DNA of 64,000 nucleotides from Paraburkholderia fungorum (lineage in GTDB: Bacteria > Pseudomonadota > Gammaproteobacteria > Burkholderiales > Burkholderiaceae). Below, one piece after another: positions 36,422 through 44,478 of this stretch. The DNA is taken from the NCBI RefSeq assembly GCF_003610895.1, contig NZ_MCAS01000003.1, positions 124,001 through 188,000 on the forward strand, in the 5' to 3' direction. Below the pieces are notes generated by a model. It worked only from the letters and a program-made list of their open reading frames with translations. It searched no databases and had not been told where the DNA came from. Position 1 is the stretch's first letter, and every line of letters begins with the position of its first letter. A program made the translations under genes and the position numbers.

Positions 36422-36481
36422 GCATGAATTGATGTCCCGGAAACGAAGAGCCCTTTGGACATCAAATACGCCTTCAGACAT

Positions 36482-37396
36482 CTACTGGGAAATGACAGAC
36501 GCGAGATCCGGTTTCGAAAAATCGCACAGCCGTCTCGCGAGATCGGCCACCATCGAGTAGAGCGGGGCAGGCCCATCGTTGCGATAGATCGCGTAGTAAC
36601 GCACCGCGGGCAAACGCTGCGTGGAATGCAGCACGTTGAGCAGGCCCTGATCGGCAAGATCGGAGAAATACAGTGCGGGCAGATAGCTTATGCCGAACCC
36701 CGCCACCGTGAGTGAGCTCAGCGCGATCAGACTGTTGCCCGCAAAGGTTCGTCGAATCGCAAGGTTTTTCGACGCGAACCAGCGCTCATAGATGGCATCG
36801 ACACCTGAGGTGCCGATCTGCATCAGGATCGGATAGCCGGCAATCTCTTCCAGTGAAAGCACCCTCGAATCCGCGATCAGTGACGGACTCACCATCCAGT
36901 GGAGCTGAAGTTTTTTCAGCGGCACCGACGTAAAGCGCGGATCCTTGAGCACTGCCGGCGCGATGATGAAATCAACCTCGCCGCGCAAAAGCCTCGCGGC
37001 AAGGTTGGTGGTGACGTCGATTTCCGGTTCGAGAGAGACGGTTGGATAGGTCTCGCGAATCTCCTGCACGAGTCGCGGCAGAAACGTCAGCGCGATCAAT
37101 TCCGTGATACCTAAACGAAAATGCCGCACGACTTCCACTTCCTTGCCCATGCGGTCGAGCAAGCGATCGCGGGCCTGCAGCATCTCCTCAGCCGCTTCGA
37201 GCAGTTCACGGCCTTTGGCGGTGAGTTGAACTATTCGCCTGCTGCGGTCGAACAGCGAGACCTCGAAAAAGACCTCCAGCTCGCTGATGCGTTTCGAAAT
37301 GGCCGACTGCGTTGTGTAAAGCCGGTCTGCGGCCGCGCCGAACGTGCCTAGTTTTGCAACCCAGTAGACAGCTTCCAGTTGCTTGAGCGTTAGCAT
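36482..37396 (-). CDS. LysR-type regulator of the hydro-lyase/aldolase cluster
   Basis: A 304-residue LysR protein. The start at 37396 gives MLTLKQLEAVYWVAKLGTFGAAADRL, the normal N-terminus; upstream in-frame ATGs at 37426 and 37516 add residues without homology features. The helix-turn-helix is about 16-45 (LYTTQSAISKRISELE), and the effector domain begins HFRLGITELIALTFLPRLVQEIRETYP. It is divergent from the LeuC-like gene with a 327-base gap and is its likely regulator. Confidence 0.86.
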   Translation of the reverse strand: MLTLKQLEAVYWVAKLGTFGAAADRLYTTQSAISKRISELEVFFEVSLFDRSRRIVQLTAKGRELLEAAEEMLQARDRLLDRMGKEVEVVRHFRLGITELIALTFLPRLVQEIRETYPTVSLEPEIDVTTNLAARLLRGEVDFIIAPAVLKDPRFTSVPLKKLQLHWMVSPSLIADSRVLSLEEIAGYPILMQIGTSGVDAIYERWFASKNLAIRRTFAGNSLIALSSLTVAGFGISYLPALYFSDLADQGLLNVLHSTQRLPAVRYYAIYRNDGPAPLYSMVADLARRLCDFSKPDLASVISQ

Positions 37397-37723
37397 GGTC
37401 TCACGCGCATCAATTATTCCCCCCATCGCATCGGGCCTCGTTTCAAGGCCTGTTTTCAGCGGCGATGCCGCGGTGAAGTATCGACCCGTGCCATTTGTTT
37501 TGCAAGAACGCCTCATCCTGGCTGAGCGAACCTTTCAGGCCAACGACCTATGAGTTTTTTTCATCCGTTGCGATGCCGATTACTCACCGTACGATTCATT
37601 GTGGTTTGCGATACTCGCTTCACGGGTCAGGCTTGAGACGGCCTGGAAGACCGTAGCAGCGTGCAGTCAGCACCGGGGCGAGGCCACGCATGCCAGCCCA
37701 TTCCGAATCGCGAGATCAACGAT
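37397..37723. other. Divergent promoter region of the hydro-lyase cluster
   Basis: These 327 bases separate the LysR gene from the LeuC-like gene. They include an AT-richer part around 37.55-37.62 kb that could hold both promoters. No clear operator palindrome or other gene was recognised. Confidence 0.4.
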
Positions 37724-38992
37724 ATGCCAGGAAAAACCCTCTCAGAGAAGCTGCTGTCCCTTAGTTCGGGGCGCAGCGTCAGCGCGGGCGATATCGCGAT
37801 CTGCGACGTGGATTACGCAATGGGCACCGACGGCTCCATTCCAATGGCAATGGACTACTTCGCAGCCATGGGCGCCTCGCGCGTTCACTCGCCCGGGAAA
37901 CTGCTGTTTGCACTCGACCACTACGCGCCGGCGCCGAGCCCGAAGGCCGCCATGCTGCAGGCGAAGATCCGGCGTTTCGCCCGCGAGCAAGGCATTCCAT
38001 TGTTCGATATCGGCGAGGGAATCGGCCACCAGATCGTCGTGGAGCAAGGTCTGGCAGCGCCGGGCCGGCTTCTCGTGGGCGCCGACAGCCATGCGGTGAC
38101 CTATGGCGCCGCGAACTGTTTCGCGACCGGTATTGGCTCCTCGGATCTGGCCGGCATCATGATGACCGGCAAGGTGTGGCTCAAAGTGCCACAGTCGATC
38201 CGGATTACCTTGCAGGGTGAATTGCCGCCCGGTGTCTATCCGAAAGATCTCGCGCTTCATCTCGCGAAGCTGTTGGGCGCGGACGGTGCCGCGTATCAGA
38301 CGCTCGAATTTCACGGCGCGGGTCTGCAAACACTCGATTTCGAGGATCGTCTGGTCCTCGCCAATCTGTCGGTCGAAATGGGCGCCAAGAACGCCGCGTT
38401 CCCTTTTGATGACGCCTGTGAGCGTTATCTCAGCGCACGCGTCGATACGCCGTTGGAAGGCCTGTGCGCGGACGCGGATGCCGTCTATGCCCGAAGCCTG
38501 GAGATCGATCTCGCGAGCTTGTGCCCATACGTGGCGCTGCCGCATAACGTCGACAACGTCGCGCGCCTTGACGAGCTGGGCGACGTGCCGGTGCAGATGG
38601 CCTATCTCGGTACATGTACCGGAGGGCGTGCGAAAGATTTCCGTCAGGCGCTTGCGGTATTCCGGCAATTTGGCAAGCCCGCTGCCGGCGTGCAGCTGGT
38701 GGTCACACCCGCCTCGCGCGAGGTGTTGCTCGAGTTGACTCAAGGCGGCGAACTTGCCGAATTGATCGCGCTGGGCGCCGTTGTCGTGACGCCGGGTTGC
38801 GGCTCATGCTGCGGCACGGCCGGCGCCATTCCCGAAGACGAGGCGAACGTGATCTCCACGGCCAACCGGAATTTCAAGGGGCGAATGGGCAACGCAAGCG
38901 CCAACGTTTTCCTGGCGTCGCCGGAAGTGTGCGCCGCGAGCGCCGTCGCGGGCCGGATAGCCAGCCCGCAAACTCTTTCCCTCAAGCGATAG
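37724..38992 (+). CDS. LeuC-like hydro-lyase large subunit (aconitase superfamily)
   Basis: A 422-residue large subunit of a two-part 4Fe-4S hydro-lyase. Cluster ligands Cys298 (LGTCTGG) and Cys359/Cys362 (GCGSCCG) have the family spacing. KTLSEKLLS, DHYAPAPSPKAA, GADSHAVTYGAANCFATGIGSSDLAG and GRMGNASANVFLASPE are typical of the LeuC/homoaconitase branch at its short length (about 420). The preferred ATG at 37724 follows an extended open frame from 37661. Context argues against leucine biosynthesis: no leuA or leuB is near, and an aldolase, aminotransferase and transporters follow. It likely hydrates or dehydrates a branched dicarboxylic or oxo acid. Confidence 0.85.
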   Translation: MPGKTLSEKLLSLSSGRSVSAGDIAICDVDYAMGTDGSIPMAMDYFAAMGASRVHSPGKLLFALDHYAPAPSPKAAMLQAKIRRFAREQGIPLFDIGEGIGHQIVVEQGLAAPGRLLVGADSHAVTYGAANCFATGIGSSDLAGIMMTGKVWLKVPQSIRITLQGELPPGVYPKDLALHLAKLLGADGAAYQTLEFHGAGLQTLDFEDRLVLANLSVEMGAKNAAFPFDDACERYLSARVDTPLEGLCADADAVYARSLEIDLASLCPYVALPHNVDNVARLDELGDVPVQMAYLGTCTGGRAKDFRQALAVFRQFGKPAAGVQLVVTPASREVLLELTQGGELAELIALGAVVVTPGCGSCCGTAGAIPEDEANVISTANRNFKGRMGNASANVFLASPEVCAASAVAGRIASPQTLSLKR

Positions 38993-38997
38993 AAAGC

Positions 38998-39501
38998 ATG
39001 ACGCCACGCTCCATCAAGGGTGCCGCGCGCCGCTTTGGCGACGACATCAATACCGACTACATCATTTCTTCGCGCCGCAAGCGGGAATCGCTCGATCCGG
39101 ATGTTCTGAAGAACTATCTGTTCGAGACTATCGCGCCTGAGTTTGCCGCCTCGGTGCGCGCCGGCGACATGCTCGTGGCGGGCAAGAATTTCGGCTGCGG
39201 CTCGGCGATGGAAGTGGCCGTGACGGCCGTGGTCGGCGCCGGGATCCGGATCGTGCTCGCACAAAGCTTTGCGCGCACCTACTTTCGCAATGCGATCAAC
39301 AACGGACTCTATCCGATTGAATGCGATACCAGCCAGATCGTGGAGGGCGATGCGCTGGAGGTCGAGATCGGACCACGCATCCTGGTCCGTTGCGCGCACA
39401 ACGATTGCGAAATCGAGGCCACGCCCATTGCGCACGACATTCTGAAGATCCTCGACGCAGGCGGCCTCGTACCTTATCTGCGACAGCATTCGACGTTCTA
39501 G
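38998..39501 (+). CDS. LeuD-like hydro-lyase small subunit
   Basis: A 167-residue swivel-domain subunit partnering the LeuC-like protein. GAARRFGDDINTDYIISSRRK carries the substrate-loop region, GKNFGCGSAMEVA replaces the FGCGSSREHA of LeuD (the usual Arg-Glu-His is here Met-Glu-Val), and FARTYFRNAINNGLYPIECD is conserved. The changed catalytic loop suggests a substrate other than isopropylmalate. It starts five bases after the large subunit stop. Confidence 0.83.
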   Translation: MTPRSIKGAARRFGDDINTDYIISSRRKRESLDPDVLKNYLFETIAPEFAASVRAGDMLVAGKNFGCGSAMEVAVTAVVGAGIRIVLAQSFARTYFRNAINNGLYPIECDTSQIVEGDALEVEIGPRILVRCAHNDCEIEATPIAHDILKILDAGGLVPYLRQHSTF

Positions 39502-39559
39502 TTTCCACCCTGGTTTTCGCTTTAATTTCCACTGTCATCTGGAATCCGGATCAAAACTC

Positions 39560-40240
39560 ATGAGCCATCAAACCATGCCGGGCTTTCGCATCATGCCGAT
39601 GCCCGCGCCGATCAGTAAAGACATCATCGAGCGCTTTCAGTCCATCGTCACGCCGCACATCAGCGACAACATGCAGCGCCTGTGTGGCGTGATCGGGCTG
39701 AAGTCCTACCACCGCCAGAAGAAGCTGGTGGGCCGGGCCGTGACGGTCAAGGTCAGGCCTGGCGACAACCTGATGATCCACAAGGCGCTGGATATGGCGG
39801 AGCCAGGCGACGTCATTGTCGTGGACGGCGGCGGTGAGATCACCCAGGCGCTGGTCGGTGAATTGATGCAAATGCACGCACAGGTGCGCGGTGTGGCAGG
39901 TTTCGTCATCGACGGAGCCGTGCGTGATGTCGCCGCGTTTTATGCGGCGGACTTCCCGTGCTTTGCCCGAGGCAACACGCATCGCGGTCCATTCAAGGAG
40001 GGACCTGGTGAAATCAATGTGCCGGTGGCGATCGGTGGCCTCGTGATTGCGGCGGGCGATCTGATCGTCGGCGATGAAGATGGTCTCGTCGCGGTTCCCG
40101 CCGATCAGCTTGAAAGCCTGCTGCTTGCCGCTACTGCTCAGGCGCAAAGAGAGCAGCAACGCAAGGAAGCGATTCTCGCCGGGCAAGACAAGCGAGGCTG
40201 GATCGACGCCTACCTGAAGCAGAAAGGCGTCATTGCCTGA
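39560..40240 (+). CDS. RraA-family aldolase (4-hydroxy-4-methyl-2-oxoglutarate aldolase type)
   Basis: A 226-residue member of the RraA/HMG-CHA aldolase family. VVDGGGEITQALVGELMQMHAQVRGVAGFVIDGAVRD (about 87-123) contains the Arg122-Asp123 pair that binds pyruvate and metal in the class II aldolases, and GNTHRGPFKEGPGEINVPVAIGG and VGDEDGLVAVP follow. In the aldolases the product is pyruvate plus pyruvate or oxaloacetate; RraA proper instead inhibits RNase E. The catabolic neighbours favour an aldolase. The ATG at 39560 is 58 bases after the small hydro-lyase subunit. Confidence 0.82.
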   Translation: MSHQTMPGFRIMPMPAPISKDIIERFQSIVTPHISDNMQRLCGVIGLKSYHRQKKLVGRAVTVKVRPGDNLMIHKALDMAEPGDVIVVDGGGEITQALVGELMQMHAQVRGVAGFVIDGAVRDVAAFYAADFPCFARGNTHRGPFKEGPGEINVPVAIGGLVIAAGDLIVGDEDGLVAVPADQLESLLLAATAQAQREQQRKEAILAGQDKRGWIDAYLKQKGVIA

Positions 40241-40271
40241 GCATCTATTCACGTTGTCACGAGAGAACAGA

Positions 40272-41477
40272 ATGAAACTGATTGCCAGCCGTATGGAGCG
40301 CATCAAGCCGTCGCCGAGTTCAATGGCCACCGCGCGCGTGAAGGAACTGCGCGCGCAAGGCCGCGACATCATCGGGCTGACGTCTGGCGAGCCGGACTTC
40401 GATACCCCGCCGCATATCGTCGAAGCCGCCTATGCGGCGATGAAAGCGGGCAAGACACGTTACACGGTAGTGGACGGCACACCCGAGCTCAAGCGTGCGA
40501 TACGCGATAAATTCGAGCGCGAGAACGGGCTCGTTTTTGAGCAGGACGAAGTTACCGTGGGCAACGGCGGCAAACAGGTCGTTTTCAACGCCTTCACGAG
40601 CACGGTGGAAGAGGGCGACGAAGTTGTGATTCCCGCGCCGTACTGGGTGTCCTATCCGGACATGGTGCTGTTGAACGGCGGCCGGCCGGTGGTCGTGGAA
40701 TGTGACGCAAACAGCAACTACAAGATGACGCCCGCCCAGCTCGAATCGGCGATCACCGATCGGACCAAATGGGTCGTGCTCAATTCTCCCTGCAACCCGA
40801 CGGGGGCGACTTACACCGAACATGAACTGGTCGCGTTAGGCGAGGTGCTGAGCCGCCACCCGAATGTCTGGGTGATGACCGACGACGTCTACGAACATCT
40901 TGTGTACGACGGTTTGAAGTTCGCCACGTTTGCCCGCTGCAACCCGCATCTGCGCGAGCGCACGTTGACCATCAACGGCGTGTCGAAAGCGTTTGCCATG
41001 ACTGGCTGGCGAATTGGCTATGCCGGCGGCCCCAGGGCGCTCATCAAAAACATGGCCAAACTCCAGTCGCAAAGCACGAGCAATCCTTCTTCCGTGAGTC
41101 AGGCCGCGGCTTTGGCCGCGTTGACCGGGCCCACAGATTTTCTCGTGGGCTGGCGTCGTGAATACCAGCGGCGGCGAGACCTCGTCGTGGACAGTCTGAA
41201 CGCGATTGACGGTCTGTACTGTCCGCGTCCCACCGGTGCGTTTTATGTCTATCCCTCCTGCGCGGGCGTGATCGGCCGGCGTACGCCCGATGGCCGGGTA
41301 ATCGGCTGCGACACCGACTTTGTCATGTACCTGCTTGAGAGCGAGGAGGTCGCGGTGATCCAGGGCGCGGCGTTCGGCCTGTCGCCGGCCTTCCGCATCT
41401 CGTTTGCCACGTCCTTCGAACAGCTCGAATTGGCGTGCAAACGGATTGCTGCTGCCTGTTCAGCGCTTCGCCCGTGA
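40272..41477 (+). CDS. Class I PLP aminotransferase (aspartate-aminotransferase-like)
   Basis: A 401-residue PLP enzyme of the AspC/AatA type. The start MKLIASRMERIKPSPSSMATARVKELRAQG and GLTSGEPDFDTPPHI are typical of the 1-beta/gamma aspartate/prephenate group. SPCNPTG marks the cofactor asparagine, Lys239 in NGVSKAFAMTGWRIGY binds PLP, and PAFRISFATS holds the substrate-carboxylate Arg near the C-terminus. It starts 31 bases after the aldolase; an in-frame ATG-less extension to 40233 overlaps that gene. Two carboxylate-binding arginines in this group favour dicarboxylic amino acids, in line with the transporters that follow. Confidence 0.87.
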   Translation: MKLIASRMERIKPSPSSMATARVKELRAQGRDIIGLTSGEPDFDTPPHIVEAAYAAMKAGKTRYTVVDGTPELKRAIRDKFERENGLVFEQDEVTVGNGGKQVVFNAFTSTVEEGDEVVIPAPYWVSYPDMVLLNGGRPVVVECDANSNYKMTPAQLESAITDRTKWVVLNSPCNPTGATYTEHELVALGEVLSRHPNVWVMTDDVYEHLVYDGLKFATFARCNPHLRERTLTINGVSKAFAMTGWRIGYAGGPRALIKNMAKLQSQSTSNPSSVSQAAALAALTGPTDFLVGWRREYQRRRDLVVDSLNAIDGLYCPRPTGAFYVYPSCAGVIGRRTPDGRVIGCDTDFVMYLLESEEVAVIQGAAFGLSPAFRISFATSFEQLELACKRIAAACSALRP

Positions 41478-41523
41478 TGAATGGCTGAGGCCTGCGTTTT
41501 CCACTACCGGGGAAAAGAAAGAG

Positions 41524-42426
41524 ATGAATAGTCTGCCTTATCGCGCCGCTGCCGTGGTGTTGCTCTGCGGCGCGGCGCTCGGCGCCCACGCGCAGGATCT
41601 GACTGGACGGCTTGCGTCCATCAAGAGCAGAAACACGATCGTGCTGGGCTATCGCGAATCGTCGGTGCCGTACTCCTACTACGACAACAACGAGCATGTC
41701 ATCGGTTACTCGCAAGACATCGCGCAGGAGATCGTCAAGGAGATCAGGACGGAAATCGGTGCGCCGGGACTTCAGGTGAAGATGATTCCGGTGAACGCGC
41801 AGAACCGCATCGCATTGATTCAGAACGGCACGATCGATCTCGAGTGTGGCGGGACGACCAACAACAAGGAGCGGGCACAGCAGGTTGATTTCTCCAATAC
41901 CATCTCGGTGACGGAAACGCGGCTGCTGACCAAGGCGAGTTCTGGCATTCATTCGTTTAACGATCTTCTTGGCAAGACAGTTGCGGTCACTACGGGGACG
42001 ACATCCGAGCGCTACCTTCGCACTTACATTCAGCAGAAGAGCGCGAACATCACGGTTGTCGAAGCACGGGACCACAGCGCGTCTTTCCTCAATCTTGAAA
42101 CCGGCCGCGCCGCTGCCTTTTTCATGGATGCCGACGTGCTGGCCAGCGAACGGGCGACGTCCCACCGGCCTGACGACTATGTCATCACCGGCGCGCCGCA
42201 AACGCACGAAGCGATTGCATGCATGCTTCCCAAGGGCGATGCCGCGCTTAAGGCCGTAGTCGACCGCACTATCACGCGGCTTGAAACCGATGGCCGTGGC
42301 CAGTCGCTCTACAACACGTGGTTCATGTCGCCGATTGCTCCCAGGGGCATCAACCTCGGGTTACCCATGAGCGACGCCCTGAAGGCCGTCTTTTCGCATC
42401 CGAACGATCGCCCGATGGACGACTAA
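41524..42426 (+). CDS. Glutamate/aspartate-type ABC substrate-binding protein
   Basis: A 300-residue periplasmic binding protein (signal peptide 1-22, cleavage AHA/Q) of the family 3 amino acid binders. LTGRLASIKSRNTIVLGYRESSVPYSYYDNNEHVIGYSQDI and GTIDLECGGTTNNKERAQQVDFSNTISVTETRLL follow GltI-type proteins. AAAGAAAGAG precedes the ATG. No cognate ABC permease or ATPase lies nearby; the next gene is a secondary symporter, so the protein may borrow a permease encoded elsewhere. Confidence 0.85.
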   Translation: MNSLPYRAAAVVLLCGAALGAHAQDLTGRLASIKSRNTIVLGYRESSVPYSYYDNNEHVIGYSQDIAQEIVKEIRTEIGAPGLQVKMIPVNAQNRIALIQNGTIDLECGGTTNNKERAQQVDFSNTISVTETRLLTKASSGIHSFNDLLGKTVAVTTGTTSERYLRTYIQQKSANITVVEARDHSASFLNLETGRAAAFFMDADVLASERATSHRPDDYVITGAPQTHEAIACMLPKGDAALKAVVDRTITRLETDGRGQSLYNTWFMSPIAPRGINLGLPMSDALKAVFSHPNDRPMDD

Positions 42427-42427
42427 C

Positions 42428-42463
42428 GGTGCACCCGTTGGCGCACCCCTTGGTGCACCCGTT
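42428..42463. repeat. Three tandem 12-base repeats before the symporter gene
   Basis: GGTGCACCCGTT, GGCGCACCCCTT and GGTGCACCCGTT follow one another without gaps immediately after the binding-protein stop and about 90 bases before the symporter start. Each full copy contains the palindrome GTGCAC. It may be a recent slippage repeat or a cluster of regulator sites. Confidence 0.6.
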
Positions 42464-42549
42464 CATCGCCGGCATTGCGCATTGATTGCGCGGCCAGGAA
42501 TAACAAACACATCTGCGTCGAGGTTCGGCGCAATCAGTCAGGAGACAGC

Positions 42550-43875
42550 ATGGATACCATCGTCGAACACCCGCAGGTTCGGCCGGCACGCGGCAAACCT
42601 CGATTAGGTTTTGCCTGGCAGATTGTGATTGGACTGATACTGGGCATCGCCATTGGGATCACACTCAATTTCAATGCGGGCTTACGGGAGTCGATGGTTA
42701 GCGGTTTGCTGCAGCCGGCAGGGGACATTTTCATCAAGCTCATCAAGATGATTGTCGTTCCTCTTGTCTTCACCAGCATCGTGGTGGGGATAACCGGTGT
42801 GGGCGATGGTAAATCGCTTGGGCGCATTGGCCTGAAGACGCTGATCTATTTCGAGGTGATCACCACCATTGCCATCGTTATCGGCCTTGTGGCGGGTAAC
42901 CTGCTGCAGCCTGGCGTGGGCGTCGATATGTCGAAACTTGGACACGTCGACACCTCGAAGCTCCAGCAGTTGACCCAGCAGGCGCAAGGGCACCACGGAT
43001 TCATGCAGCTCATTCTGGGGATCATTCCGGACAATATTTTCAGTTCAATGGCGAAGGGCGACCTGCTGCCGGTGATTTTCTTCGCCGTCATTTTCGGACT
43101 TGGCCTGCAGTCGGTACCGGAGGAGTTGCGCAAGCCCGTAATCTCGACGTTCAAGGGTGTCGCCGACACGATGTACAAAGTCACCAACATGGTGATGCGC
43201 TATGCCCCGATTGGCGTGTGCGCGCTTATCGCGGTGACGGTGGCAAGCTTCGGATTCGGTTCCCTGTTGCCGCTGTTGAAACTCGTCGCGGTGACGTACC
43301 TTGTCATCGTGGTGTTCGCTCTGGTGGTGCTCGGGCTGACGGCAAGAATCTTTGGTTTCAACATTTTCGTGTTGCTGCGCATGATCAGAAGCGAACTCCT
43401 GATTGCGTTTTCGACCTGCAGCTCGGCAACGGTTATGCCGCAACTCATGAGAAAAGTAGAAGACTACGGCGTACCCGAGAGCATCACGACGTTTGTCGTG
43501 CCGGCCGGATACACGTTCAACCTCGACGGAGCGGCAATCTACCTCGGCATCGGCGCGCTTTTCGTCGCGCAGTTGTATGGGATTCATTTGGGGTGGCAGC
43601 AACAGATCCTGCTGACGCTGACAATGGTCGTCACATCCAAAGGCGTTGCCGCAGTGCCCGGCATGATGTTCGTGACCATGCTTGCAACACTCACCAGTGC
43701 AGGATTGCCGCTTGAGGGTTTGCTGCTGATCGCGGGTGTCGACCGGTTTATGGATATGGGGCGTTCTGCACTGAACGTGCTGGGCAATACGATTGCGCCG
43801 CTGGTCATCGCGCGCTGGGAGGGACGCTACGATCAGGCGAAGGGCACGGCGTATATCGCGGTGATGGACAAATAA
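42550..43875 (+). CDS. Dicarboxylate/amino acid:cation symporter (DAACS family, GltP/DctA-like)
   Basis: A 441-residue inner membrane symporter with about eight transmembrane helices and two re-entrant loops. LIKMIVVPLVFTSIVVGI, the Ser-rich loop FSTCSSATVMPQLMRKVEDYGVPESI and the substrate site PAGYTFNLDGAAIYLGIGALFVAQLYG are diagnostic, with GVDRFMDMGRSALNVLGNTIAPL near the end. These sites transport glutamate, aspartate or C4-dicarboxylates with protons or sodium. CAGGAGACAGC precedes the ATG. Last gene of the cluster from 37724, so it probably imports the cluster's substrate. Confidence 0.88.
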   Translation: MDTIVEHPQVRPARGKPRLGFAWQIVIGLILGIAIGITLNFNAGLRESMVSGLLQPAGDIFIKLIKMIVVPLVFTSIVVGITGVGDGKSLGRIGLKTLIYFEVITTIAIVIGLVAGNLLQPGVGVDMSKLGHVDTSKLQQLTQQAQGHHGFMQLILGIIPDNIFSSMAKGDLLPVIFFAVIFGLGLQSVPEELRKPVISTFKGVADTMYKVTNMVMRYAPIGVCALIAVTVASFGFGSLLPLLKLVAVTYLVIVVFALVVLGLTARIFGFNIFVLLRMIRSELLIAFSTCSSATVMPQLMRKVEDYGVPESITTFVVPAGYTFNLDGAAIYLGIGALFVAQLYGIHLGWQQQILLTLTMVVTSKGVAAVPGMMFVTMLATLTSAGLPLEGLLLIAGVDRFMDMGRSALNVLGNTIAPLVIARWEGRYDQAKGTAYIAVMDK

Positions 43876-43927
43876 AGCCGCTTACGTTCGACGCCCCCCG
43901 TCCACTGCCGCATGTCTGCCTGCGGGA

Positions 43928-44386
43928 TCAAAGCAGGGATTTGCCTTGCGCGAGAATCTTGTCGCAGACCTGTTTCGTGACCTGTTCCTTCAGGCCGCCG
44001 CCGCTCAGATCGAGCTGCTGGCCATTGCCGCTGCTCAGAATGCCCTTGGCGCCGTTGGTATAGCCGCTATCCGACGAGGCGGAACTGGAGCCGCCCGGGA
44101 GCTTGCTCATCAACGAGTCCTTGACCGACGATGCGCTATTGCCGCTGAGATAGTTGTTCTTGATGCAGAACTCGAGCACGCCTGCCACGTTGCCGGTGCT
44201 GCCCGAGCTCAGCGACTGGCCGGACAAGGCACTGCCCACGCCACCGAGGCTGCCGAGGCCACCTGACGACCCGCCACCCCCACTCTGGTTGAGCAGATTG
44301 CCGAGCTGTGCCTGGGCCGCGCCGACAGGCAGCAATACGGCGATCAGGATTCCGGTGGCGGTGGCGCAATACGTACGTGCTTTCAT
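43928..44386 (-). CDS. Secreted DUF2501-like protein (YjjA type)
   Basis: A 152-residue exported protein. The signal peptide is at 1-27 (cleavage AQA/Q). The mature part begins LGNLLNQ followed by a Gly/Ser-rich linker, then AGVLEFCIKNNYLSGNSASSVKDSLMSKL and a C-terminal LKEQVTKQVCDKILAQGKSLL with two conserved cysteines, the pattern of DUF2501/YjjA. Function unknown; periplasmic or surface location expected. It is convergent with the symporter gene. Confidence 0.75.
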   Translation of the reverse strand: MKARTYCATATGILIAVLLPVGAAQAQLGNLLNQSGGGGSSGGLGSLGGVGSALSGQSLSSGSTGNVAGVLEFCIKNNYLSGNSASSVKDSLMSKLPGGSSSASSDSGYTNGAKGILSSGNGQQLDLSGGGLKEQVTKQVCDKILAQGKSLL

Positions 44387-44478
44387 ACTCGAACTCCTTC
44401 TGATGGCGGGAAATCCTCTTTACTATAGTTCTTTTCCCGCATGCGGCAGACTTCGCGTCCCGATCGTTCCTATTCAAT

